Positions 34,587 through 42,037 of a DNA stretch of 64,000 nucleotides are shown here, in pieces. The stretch lies in assembly GCF_027853965.1 (NCBI RefSeq), contig NZ_JAQGLB010000003.1, forward strand, positions 310,001-374,000, in the 5' to 3' direction. Made by a program: the position numbers and the translations under genes. Each line of letters begins with the position of its first letter. The stretch's first letter is position 1. The stretch comes from Saccharopolyspora indica (GTDB lineage Bacteria; Actinomycetota; Actinomycetes; Mycobacteriales; Pseudonocardiaceae). The notes under the pieces are model-generated. The model did no database searches, had not been told where the DNA came from, and saw nothing but the letters and a program-made list of their open reading frames with translations.

Positions 34587-34822
34587 CGCCGCACCCTGCG
34601 GATTTCAATGCTCCGTCGGCCTGGTCGAAGACCGGATCCTCTGAGGGCTGCTAAACCTGGCCGGAAGGAGCCTGGGTCGAGTTCACCGCGCCTCGCCCGC
34701 GAGCACGCGTTGGCGTTGCAGACGTGCCGATTGACTTCTTCTGGGGTTGCTGTTGCCGTTCTGCTTCACTCGAAAGGACGTTTTCACAGTGGCGTTCTTG
34801 CGGTGGCGCTACGTTTGGCTCG

Positions 34823-36058
34823 ATGTCAGAGCACGACTCGGCCACGCCCGACGGGCTGGCATGGCGAACGGTCCTGCACCAGGCCGCTGGTCCGGTATCA
34901 GTGCTCGACCTGCGGGGACGCATCGCTTACGTCAATCCCGCGCTGTGCGATCTCCTCGCGTGCGGCCCCGACGACCTGCTCGGCCGCGCAGCGCAGGAAC
35001 TGACTCACCCGGACGACCCCGCGGTGGACGCCGCCTTCATCCAGGACATGATCACGAACCCGGACCATAAACGGAGCGCGGCGAAGCGCGCCGTGCGGTC
35101 CGACGGTGCGGCCGTCTGGTTGCTCAGCAACTACGCCCTCATCAGGGACGCGAACGGCGAACCGCTGTTCGTCCTGACCCAGCATCAGGACATCACCGAG
35201 CGGCACGAGGTCGAGCTGCGCTGGCGCCAGACCTTCGCCAACGCCCCGATCGGCATGGCCCTGGTCGACCTCACCGGGCGCTGGACGGAGGTCAACGACA
35301 ACCTGTGCGAGATGGTCGGCTACACCCGCGCGGAGATGCTGACCAAGCGCTTCACCGACCTCACCTACCCCGACCAGTCCGGGATGGACCTCTTCAACGA
35401 GCTCGTCAGCGGCAGGCAGGACACCGCCAGCATCGAGAAGCGCTTCCGGCACAAGGCCGGGCATCCGATCTGGATCCTGGTCCGGGCCAGCGTCGTCCGC
35501 GGGGCGGACGCCGAGCCGGCGTACCTGGTTGCGCAGTACGAGGCCATCGGTGAGCGGGAATCCCGCGACCGCCACCTGGCGCACATGGCGCTGCACGATC
35601 CCCTGACCGGGCTCGCCAACCGCGCGCTGCTGATGGACCGGCTCCACCAGGAACTCGCCGTCCTCCCCCGGCGCGGCGGCGTGCTCGCGGTGCTGCTGGC
35701 GGACGTCAACGGGCTCAAGCCGATCAACGACAGCTACGGCCACGCCGCTGGCGATCAGCTCCTGATCACCGCGGCGGACGAGCTACTCAAGGCCGTCCGA
35801 CCCGGCGACACGGTCGCCCGGCTCGGCGGCGACGAGTTCGTCGTGCTCACGCGGACATCCAGTCGCCACGAGGCCGAAGGGTTCCGCGACGTCGTCGCAC
35901 AGCGCCTGGAAACGACCGTCGTCCTGGCCGGTCACGAAACGAGGCTCAGCGCCAGCGTCGGACTCGCCACAGCGGACGGCACCGGAATGACGAGCTCCGA
36001 GCTGTTGCACCGAGCCGACCTCGACATGTACGCGCACAAAGCCGAGAGCCGCCGATAG
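34823..36058 (+). CDS. PAS-PAS-GGDEF diguanylate cyclase
   Basis: The 411-residue protein has two PAS domains (about 10-125 and 130-245, each ending in a PAC-like segment such as FVLTQHQDITERHE) and a GGDEF domain with DPLTGLANR, LADVNGLKPIND and the canonical RLGGDEFVVL. There is no EAL domain. It should make c-di-GMP in response to a PAS-sensed signal. The start is chosen at MSEHDS, since the upstream in-frame sequence is Cys/Phe-rich and non-coding-like; no strong RBS is seen. Confidence 0.87.
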   Translation: MSEHDSATPDGLAWRTVLHQAAGPVSVLDLRGRIAYVNPALCDLLACGPDDLLGRAAQELTHPDDPAVDAAFIQDMITNPDHKRSAAKRAVRSDGAAVWLLSNYALIRDANGEPLFVLTQHQDITERHEVELRWRQTFANAPIGMALVDLTGRWTEVNDNLCEMVGYTRAEMLTKRFTDLTYPDQSGMDLFNELVSGRQDTASIEKRFRHKAGHPIWILVRASVVRGADAEPAYLVAQYEAIGERESRDRHLAHMALHDPLTGLANRALLMDRLHQELAVLPRRGGVLAVLLADVNGLKPINDSYGHAAGDQLLITAADELLKAVRPGDTVARLGGDEFVVLTRTSSRHEAEGFRDVVAQRLETTVVLAGHETRLSASVGLATADGTGMTSSELLHRADLDMYAHKAESRR

Positions 36059-36372
36059 TTCCTCAGTCGGCGGCGAGGATACGGCGGGACCCGTGTGGCG
36101 TGCGAGTCCTGCTGTTTCGCCCTGTGCCGAGCGACCGCCCAATTCGTCCCGAGGGGGAACGATTCATCCCAGGATAAATGCGTCAAAGGAGGAAAGCTTC
36201 CGTTTGTGGCAACCGCGAAGAAGTGTGAGTCTTGGTATCACACCGGCGGAACAGCCGGTAAAGCAACACTTCGAGCCGATCACGGTTCTCCTCGCTGGGC
36301 CTCACCGGTGTCGGTGCAGTTTAAAGCGTGAGCCGTTGGCACGGCCGCAGAACTCGTCAGGAGAGACAGAAC
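36059..36372. other. Gene-free stretch between the GGDEF and hydrolase genes
   Basis: This stretch has no convincing gene. It contains AAAGGAGGAAAGCTTCC (about 36184-36200) and a 6-bp hairpin ACCGGC/GCCGGT (36242-36259). A promoter or structured leader for the hydrolase gene is possible; I do not recognise a riboswitch. Confidence 0.4.
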
Positions 36373-37278
36373 ATGGAATCGGTGCGCTTCAAGAACCGGA
36401 CCTGGGACGTGGCGGCGGACCTCCGGTTCCCGGACGGTTTCGACAAGACCAAGAAGTACCCGGTGATCATCTGCGCCCACCCGATCAGCAGCTGCAAGGA
36501 GCAGACCGCCGGCAACATCTACGCCCAGCGGCTCACCGAGCTCGGCTACGTGACCCTCGCCTTCGACGCCTCCCACCAGGGCGAGAGCGGGGGCGAACCG
36601 CGCTACCTGGAGGACCCCGCGACCCGGGTCGAGGACTTCCGGTGCGCGGTGGACTACGTGGTGACCCTGGACTACGTCGACGCCGACCGCATCGGTCTGG
36701 TGGGAGTCTGCGGCGGTGGCGGTTACGCGGCCAACGCCACCATGACCGACCACCGGATCAAGGCGCTGGCCACCGTGGTCGGCGCCAACTACGGGCGACT
36801 GGTCCGCGAAGGAGGCCTCGCCGCACTCGAGGCCATCGGCCAGCAGCGCACCGCCGAAGCCCGCGGCGCCGATCCGGTGCTCACCACCTACATCCCCAGC
36901 TCCTCCGAGGAGCGGGAGCAGGCCGGTATCACCGACATCGACATCGTCCAAGCCGTCGACTACTACCGCACCCCGCGGGCGCAGAGCCCCGGCTCGCCGA
37001 ACAAGCTGCGCCTGTCCGGGCTCGAAGCCGCCTTCGGCTTCGACGCCTACCACCTGGCCGACAAGCTGCTGACCCAGCCGCTGCAGATCATCGTCGGCAG
37101 CGTGCCGGGCGCGTTCGGCTCCTACCGGGACGGGTTCGAGCTCTTCGACAAGGCGCGGTCCGAGAACAAGGACATCTTCGTCGTCGAAGGCGCCAGCCAC
37201 TACGACCTCTACGACCAGCCCTTCGCCGTCGACCAGGCCTTCACCAAGCTGGAGCCCTTCTTCAAGGAAAACCTCTGA
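36373..37278 (+). CDS. Alpha/beta hydrolase with Cys nucleophile (YcjY/dienelactone-hydrolase-like)
   Basis: The 302-residue alpha/beta hydrolase has the nucleophile elbow GVCGGGG, so Cys replaces Ser as in dienelactone hydrolases and some YcjY-like proteins. An early AHPISSCKEQ oxyanion-region loop, FDASHQGESGG and a late GASHYDLYD with the His complete the fold. It may hydrolyse a lactone or thioester. ATG 36373 is chosen; the upstream frame is non-coding-like. A long terminator follows. Confidence 0.82.
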   Translation: MESVRFKNRTWDVAADLRFPDGFDKTKKYPVIICAHPISSCKEQTAGNIYAQRLTELGYVTLAFDASHQGESGGEPRYLEDPATRVEDFRCAVDYVVTLDYVDADRIGLVGVCGGGGYAANATMTDHRIKALATVVGANYGRLVREGGLAALEAIGQQRTAEARGADPVLTTYIPSSSEEREQAGITDIDIVQAVDYYRTPRAQSPGSPNKLRLSGLEAAFGFDAYHLADKLLTQPLQIIVGSVPGAFGSYRDGFELFDKARSENKDIFVVEGASHYDLYDQPFAVDQAFTKLEPFFKENL

Positions 37279-37289
37279 GATAGCGGTCC

Positions 37290-37345
37290 GAAACCGGTCC
37301 GGCCGTCGTCGCGCTGATCTGCGCGGCGGCGGCCGGACCGGTTTC
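37290..37345. terminator. Bidirectional terminator between convergent genes
   Basis: A perfect 16-bp stem (GAAACCGGTCCGGCCG 37290-37305 with 37330-37345) encloses a 24-nt loop. It lies between the convergent hydrolase and nitronate-monooxygenase-like genes. Confidence 0.75.
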
Positions 37346-37367
37346 ATTACGTGGTATCGCGAGCGCC

Positions 37368-38453
37368 TCAGTCGGCCTCGACGGCCTTGGGTGCGGCGCG
37401 AAGCGCTTCGACGGTTTCCTCGGTCAGCCGACGCAGGATCTCGGCAGCGCCGGGCAAATCGTTGATCATCCCAGCGCCCGCACCCGAAGGCAGGCTCATG
37501 TGCGACCTGAGGTTGGCGCGCATCGCGGCGTACTTGAACGGCATCGTCAGCACGCGCTGCACCGGGTACGGGCTGAGCTGGTCGTCATGGCCCTCCCACA
37601 CCTCGGTGAACCGGTTGCGCAGCATCCGCACGTGCAGTCCGTCGAACAGCAGCGAGCGCAGCGTCGAGTCGTACTCGGCCTCGACCACGGCCTCTTTGAA
37701 CACGTCCTCCGAGCCGGACTCCTGGCTCGCCAGGAACCGCGTGCCAACCCACGCGCCCTGCGCGCCCATGGTCAGGCAAGCCGCGATCTGGGCGCCCTTC
37801 ACCAGCCCGCCCGCCGCGACGACCGGCACGGTGGAGAACTCCAGCACCTCCGCCAGCAGCGTGATCAGTCCGACGTCACCGGTGTGCCCACCGCCCTCCG
37901 TGCCCTGCACGATCACGACATCGGTGCCGTTGCGGATCGCGCTGCGCGCGTGACGCGCCTGGCCCACGATGCTCATCACCTTCGCGCCCTTGGCGTGGCA
38001 CGCCTCCACCACCCAGGCCGGGGTGCCCAACGCGCACGCGATGACCTCGACGCCGTGGTCGAGCGCGATCTCCAGCTTTCGCTTGTTGTCCGCGACGCTG
38101 ATCGCCTGATCCGTCGTCGGCACCACCTCGACGCCGTGCTCGTCCAGTTCCGCTTTCAGCTGTCGCAGCGGCCCCGGCAGCTCCGGGACCTCCACATCGG
38201 ACAATCCTTGCGGCGCGTTCGCCGGGAACCCCAGATCGACGCACAGCGGACGGTCGCTGAGCTCCCGGAACAGCTTGATCTCGGCCTCGACCTCTTGCAG
38301 CGTGATGTCGATGCCGCCGATCGAGCCCAATCCGCCCGCGTTGGACACGGCGGCGGCGATCCGCCCGTAGGCGACGTTGCCCATCCCGGCCTGCATGATC
38401 GGCACGTCGATGCCCAGCAGGTCGCAGATCGGCGTCCGCAACTTCGAAGCCAT
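37368..38453 (-). CDS. Nitronate monooxygenase / FMN-dependent enoyl reductase family
   Basis: The 361-residue TIM-barrel FMN protein has PIMQAGMGNVA at the N-terminus, VIVQGTEGGGHTGD (flavin-phosphate binding and His) and VVAAGGLVKGAQIAACLTMGAQGAWVGTRF. Members oxidise nitronates or reduce enoyl groups (FabK-like); the sequence does not distinguish them. It is convergent with the hydrolase at 36373. Confidence 0.82.
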   Translation of the reverse strand: MASKLRTPICDLLGIDVPIMQAGMGNVAYGRIAAAVSNAGGLGSIGGIDITLQEVEAEIKLFRELSDRPLCVDLGFPANAPQGLSDVEVPELPGPLRQLKAELDEHGVEVVPTTDQAISVADNKRKLEIALDHGVEVIACALGTPAWVVEACHAKGAKVMSIVGQARHARSAIRNGTDVVIVQGTEGGGHTGDVGLITLLAEVLEFSTVPVVAAGGLVKGAQIAACLTMGAQGAWVGTRFLASQESGSEDVFKEAVVEAEYDSTLRSLLFDGLHVRMLRNRFTEVWEGHDDQLSPYPVQRVLTMPFKYAAMRANLRSHMSLPSGAGAGMINDLPGAAEILRRLTEETVEALRAAPKAVEAD

Positions 38454-38507
38454 GGTTCCTTCCCTTCAGGTGGTGGCAATCTGCGGCGGGGCGAAGCACC
38501 CTTCCTG

Positions 38508-38565
38508 CTCAGCGGCGAAGGCACCAGCGAGATCCGGAAGACCATCATCGGCCGCGGCGTCCTCC
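38508..38565 (+). pseudogene. C-terminal remnant of an acyl-CoA dehydrogenase
   Basis: The plus strand, between two minus-strand genes, encodes LLSGEGTSEIRKTIIGRGVL. This is the characteristic C-terminus of acyl-CoA dehydrogenases (catalytic EGTSE, then the final helix). No upstream part of such a gene remains. It is a gene fragment left by deletion or rearrangement. Confidence 0.55.
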
Positions 38566-38621
38566 GCGCTCCCCACCGCCACCCGGCCCGGCCGAACCGG
38601 GTGGCCGTGCATTTCTGCGTC

Positions 38622-39926
38622 TCAGGGCGTGGTGCGGGTCGGGCGCAGCGCGATCGTGCAAGCGGCGCTGATCAGGCAGGCGAGCGCCATGTAGGCCGCG
38701 ATGGCCACCGAACTGCCGAAGCCCCTGAACAGAGCTGTCGCTATGAACGGGGCGAACGCTCCGCCGATGACCGAGCCGAGCTGGATGCCCAGCGACAGCG
38801 CCGAGTACCGGATCTCGGTGGAGAAGGCCTCGGAGAACAACGCGCCCTGCGGCCCGTACATGAGGCTGTGGACGACTCCGAGTCCGATCACCAGGGCAAC
38901 GGTGATCAGCACGAATGATCCGCTGTCCACGAGGGGCCAGAACCCGAACGAGAAGACCCCGAGTAGCAGCGCCCCGGCGGCGAACACCTGCCTGCGCCCG
39001 AAGCGGTCGGAGAGCAGCCCTGCCGCCGGGAGGGCGAAGAGCTCGACCGCGGAGGCGATCAGGATCGCGGTGAGCAGCGTGCTCTGCGGCATCCCGAGGA
39101 TGGCGGGATTCGTCCCGTAGGCCACCACGAAGGTGATGAACAGGTAGTAGGTGAGGTTGATGGCCAGGTAGCAACCCGCGGCGAGCAGGATCTGGCGAGG
39201 GTAGCGGCGGACCGCTTCGACGACAGGCGAACGACGTCGTTCTCCCGGTTTCGCAGCGCGGAAGTCGCTGGTCTCCTCGAGCCGCAGCTGGATGGTCACG
39301 GCGATGGCGATGAGCACGGCGCTGGCGAGGAACGGAACCCGCCAGCCCCAGGAGAGGAAGGCCTCGTCCGACGTCGTCGCCAGGACAAGCAGGAAGGCGC
39401 CGTTGGCCAGCAGCACACCACCTGGCGCCCCGGCTGAGGCGAAGCTCCCGTAGAAGCCGCGCCGCGATGCCGGGGAGTTCTCGGTCGCCAGCAGGATGAC
39501 ACCGCCCTGCTGGCCACCGACCGTGATGCCCTGGACCAGGCGCAGGACGACGAGCAGGACCGACGCGGCGGGCCCGATCGCGGCATAGGTCGGCAGCAAC
39601 CCGATCAGCGTCGTCGCCGCGCCCATCGCGACCAGGGCGATGACGAGCGTCTTGCGGCGCCCGATGGTGTCGCCGATGTGCCCGAAGAGCGCCCCGCCGA
39701 ACGGGCGCGCGACGAACGCGACCCCGAAGGTCGCGAACGACAGGAGCGTCGCGGTGAGCGGTTCCTGCGCCGGGAAGAAGAGCTTCGGGAACACCAGCGC
39801 GGCAGCGGTGCCGTAGATGAAGAAGTCGTACCACTCGATGCTCGCTCCGGCCCAGGACGCGAACGCGACCTTGGCGATGCGGCGTCTCGTGGGTGGCGTC
39901 GCGGTGGTCGTGGGTGTGCCCGACAT
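38622..39926 (-). CDS. MFS transporter, metabolite:H+ symporter (MHS) family
   Basis: The 434-residue protein has 12 predicted membrane helices and the MHS signatures ASWAGASIEWYDFFIYG (helix 1), GALFGHIGDTIGRRKTL (loop 2-3), RLVQGITVGGQQGG and LSDRFGRR (loop 8-9). Relatives import shikimate, alpha-ketoglutarate, citrate or aromatic acids with protons. It probably imports an organic acid used by the neighbouring catabolic genes. Confidence 0.9.
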   Translation of the reverse strand: MSGTPTTTATPPTRRRIAKVAFASWAGASIEWYDFFIYGTAAALVFPKLFFPAQEPLTATLLSFATFGVAFVARPFGGALFGHIGDTIGRRKTLVIALVAMGAATTLIGLLPTYAAIGPAASVLLVVLRLVQGITVGGQQGGVILLATENSPASRRGFYGSFASAGAPGGVLLANGAFLLVLATTSDEAFLSWGWRVPFLASAVLIAIAVTIQLRLEETSDFRAAKPGERRRSPVVEAVRRYPRQILLAAGCYLAINLTYYLFITFVVAYGTNPAILGMPQSTLLTAILIASAVELFALPAAGLLSDRFGRRQVFAAGALLLGVFSFGFWPLVDSGSFVLITVALVIGLGVVHSLMYGPQGALFSEAFSTEIRYSALSLGIQLGSVIGGAFAPFIATALFRGFGSSVAIAAYMALACLISAACTIALRPTRTTP

Positions 39927-39945
39927 CGCGGAAACCTCACATGGG

Positions 39946-40665
39946 TCAGACGAGCGTGTGCGCGCCGTCGATGGTCAGGACGTGGCCGTTCATGTAGTCG
40001 TTGCCCATGAGGAACAGGGCGGCGTCGGCGATCTCCGCCGGTGTGCCGATCCGCTTGCCCGGCAACGATTCCGCGATCGCTGCGACCTTCTCGTCGCGGC
40101 TCGCGCCGAGGAAGCCGTCGAGCAGCGGGGTGTCGACGTAGCCAGGGCTCAAGACGTTGCACCGCACCGGGGCGAGCTCGGTGACCAGCGAACGCATCAG
40201 CGCCTCGACCGCCGCGCAGGAGGCACCCGCCACGGCTTCGTTCGGAATCGGACGGCTACCGGCGATCCCGGAGGTGAAGGTGATCGAACCTGCCCCGGCC
40301 ATCCGGGGTGCGGCGAGTCGGCTCGCGTGGAAGGCCGCCCAGAACCGCAGGTCCAGCGCCGGGCGTACCTGCTTCTCGGTGGCCTCGGCGACCCGCACCG
40401 GAACCAGCCGTGACGGCGTGACCAGCAGGTGGTCGAGGGTGCCTGCGGCGTTGAGGAACTCTTCGATCGAGTTCTCGTCGCCGACGTCGACGAGGTGCCC
40501 TTCAGCGCTCGGTCCCAGCAGTTCGAGCGCCTGGCCCAGCCTCTCGGGATCACGGCCGCCCACCACGACCGCCGCTCCGGCCTCGGTGGCGGCCAGTGCG
40601 GTGGCGAGCCCGATCCCGGAGGTCCCGCCGAGGATGACGACTCGGGCTCCCCGCAGCCGGCTCAC
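39946..40665 (-). CDS. Divergent SDR-fold protein lacking the Tyr/Lys catalytic pair
   Basis: The ~239-residue SDR fold has GGTSGIG, VDVGDENS and SPGYVDTPL, with TSGIAGSRP at the Ser position. The active-site block that should read Y-x3-K is AGASC, so Tyr is Ala and Lys is Cys. I know a subgroup of SDR proteins with the same loss, so it is probably stable and functional in another way (ligand binding or different chemistry). GTG 40665 behind GGAG is chosen; a longer frame to 40743 is possible. Confidence 0.75.
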   Translation of the reverse strand: MSRLRGARVVILGGTSGIGLATALAATEAGAAVVVGGRDPERLGQALELLGPSAEGHLVDVGDENSIEEFLNAAGTLDHLLVTPSRLVPVRVAEATEKQVRPALDLRFWAAFHASRLAAPRMAGAGSITFTSGIAGSRPIPNEAVAGASCAAVEALMRSLVTELAPVRCNVLSPGYVDTPLLDGFLGASRDEKVAAIAESLPGKRIGTPAEIADAALFLMGNDYMNGHVLTIDGAHTLV

Positions 40666-40870
40666 AGCTCGGCTCCAGCGCGGGGGCGGCCGCGTTCCGG
40701 GACGACCGCACGCCGACGGGTTGGCGCGGGCACTGGAACCCACCGTCGTGCGGGGGCGCTCATTCGGTGGATGCGTGCTCTGGTCATGGTTCCCCCGCTC
40801 CTGGGATGTCGTGGGCCGCGGGCGGTAAAGGCTAACCCAGCTCCGAACCAGAAGTTAAGCATTGGGCATC

Positions 40871-40885
40871 ATATTTTTTACTGCA
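40871..40885. promoter_or_regulatory. Shared AT-rich motif, site A
   Basis: ATATTTTTTACTGCA matches site C (48284-48298) at 12 of 15 positions. It lies ~200 bp upstream of the SDR-fold gene at 40665 in a GC-rich background. Confidence 0.4.
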
Positions 40886-40997
40886 TAAAGGTTGATCACT
40901 CCCCCACCCCGGCCGGGCACCGTCCTCACCGCTGCCGGGCTCAACCTGGGCGAGGGCCGAGTTCGCTCTCTGCCTGAGGAGCTGACCGAGACGTGGC

Positions 40998-41041
40998 GAG
41001 GCCCGGCGGAATGCGGAAGTGCTCCGGTTCCGCCGGGCCTC
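40998..41041 (-). terminator. Hairpin terminator of the CitE gene at 41081
   Basis: A perfect 14-bp stem (GAGGCCCGGCGGAA 40998-41011 with 41028-41041) encloses a 16-nt loop. It lies 40 bp beyond the stop of the minus-strand lyase gene. Confidence 0.65.
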
Positions 41042-41080
41042 GGCAGGTGCGGGGTGGCCCGTGGCCAGCCGGGTCCTAGC

Positions 41081-41971
41081 TCACCGGACGCCGATCGCTT
41101 CGGCGAGTTCGATGATGCCCTCCGCAGTCTTCGCGTGGGCGAGGTCGATGTGCTGGCCCTCGAAGTCGACCGCCGAGCTGCCCTTCGCCTCCGCCTCGCG
41201 GTAGGCGGCGATCATGCGCCGGTGGAAGTCGACCGTCTCCGGGGACGGCGTGAAGACCTCGTTGGCGATCGCGACGTGGGAGGGGTGGATGCAGACCAGG
41301 CCGCGGTAGCCGAGCTTGCGCTGGTCCTCGGCGAAGCGGCGGCAGCCGTCGAGGTCCTTGAGGTCCTGCCAGACGCCGGAAACCGGGTGGTGCAGGCCAG
41401 CGGCGCGGGCGGCGAGGACAATGCGGCTGCGCAGGTAGAGCGTTTCCAGGCCCTCGGGAGTGAACTCGAAGCCGAGCTCGCGCCCGACGTCGGCGCTGGG
41501 GCCGGTGGCGCCCAGCAGGCTGGACACCCGGGGGCTCGCCGCGGCGATCTCCTCGCAGTGCGCCATGGACACCGCGGTCTCGAAGCTGACGATCAGCCCG
41601 ATCGAGCCGGGTTCGAGGCTGTCGCGCGCCTCGATGTGCGAGACCACGGCATCGATCTGGACGATCTCCTGCGCGGTGAAGACCTTCGGCAGGAACAGCC
41701 CGGCGAGGCCGGGGACCAGGACTTCCTCGACGTCGGCTCCGAACAGACCGGTGTCGAAGCTGTTCGGGCGAACCCAGACGTCGGAGCGCACGCCCTGCTC
41801 GGCGAGCCGTCCGATGGTCTCGCGGACGGTCTTGCGCGCATCCGCCTTGTCCGCGGCGGGGACGGAGTCCTCCAGGTCGAGGATCACCGCATCGCTGCCC
41901 GCGGCGACGGCCTTCTCCGCCCACGACGGCTTGTGTCCGGGAACGAACAGCATGGAACGGTACGGCTTCAA
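41081..41971 (-). CDS. CitE-type beta-hydroxyacyl-CoA lyase (HpcH/HpaI family)
   Basis: The ~296-residue CoA-lyase TIM barrel has SMLFVPGHKPSW, DAVILDLEDSV (substrate Glu/Asp), WVRPNSFDTG, SFETAVSM and LVCIHPSHV. Relatives cleave citramalyl-, malyl- or methylmalyl-CoA. The start TTG 41971 is favoured because GAGGAG lies 7 bp upstream, where an ATG at 42013 has no such site. It is downstream of etfD and close to a MaoC-type hydratase and a CoA-transferase, which supports a dicarboxylic-acid CoA pathway. Confidence 0.83.
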   Translation of the reverse strand: MKPYRSMLFVPGHKPSWAEKAVAAGSDAVILDLEDSVPAADKADARKTVRETIGRLAEQGVRSDVWVRPNSFDTGLFGADVEEVLVPGLAGLFLPKVFTAQEIVQIDAVVSHIEARDSLEPGSIGLIVSFETAVSMAHCEEIAAASPRVSSLLGATGPSADVGRELGFEFTPEGLETLYLRSRIVLAARAAGLHHPVSGVWQDLKDLDGCRRFAEDQRKLGYRGLVCIHPSHVAIANEVFTPSPETVDFHRRMIAAYREAEAKGSSAVDFEGQHIDLAHAKTAEGIIELAEAIGVR

Positions 41972-42037
41972 GGGACACTCTCCTCTTTCGGTTCTCTGCG
42001 CAAGAGTCCGCATTGGACGACCTGCTGCGCTGTCGGG

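Larger units (their letters stand above)
40666..41080. other. Non-coding stretch with AT-rich site and terminator
   Basis: No gene is seen. It contains the AT-rich motif ATATTTTTTACTGCA (40871-40885), one of a set shared with other promoters to the right, and the terminator at 40998-41041. Confidence 0.5.

Noticed and set aside
36184..36260. A riboswitch, for example for c-di-GMP, downstream of the GGDEF gene
   Set aside because: A hairpin and a GGAGG are present, but the conserved cores of the c-di-GMP or c-di-AMP aptamers that I know are not seen.
36095..36331. A 78-codon plus-strand frame in the gap before the hydrolase gene
   Set aside because: It has no ribosome binding site, atypical codon use for this genome and no recognisable motif.
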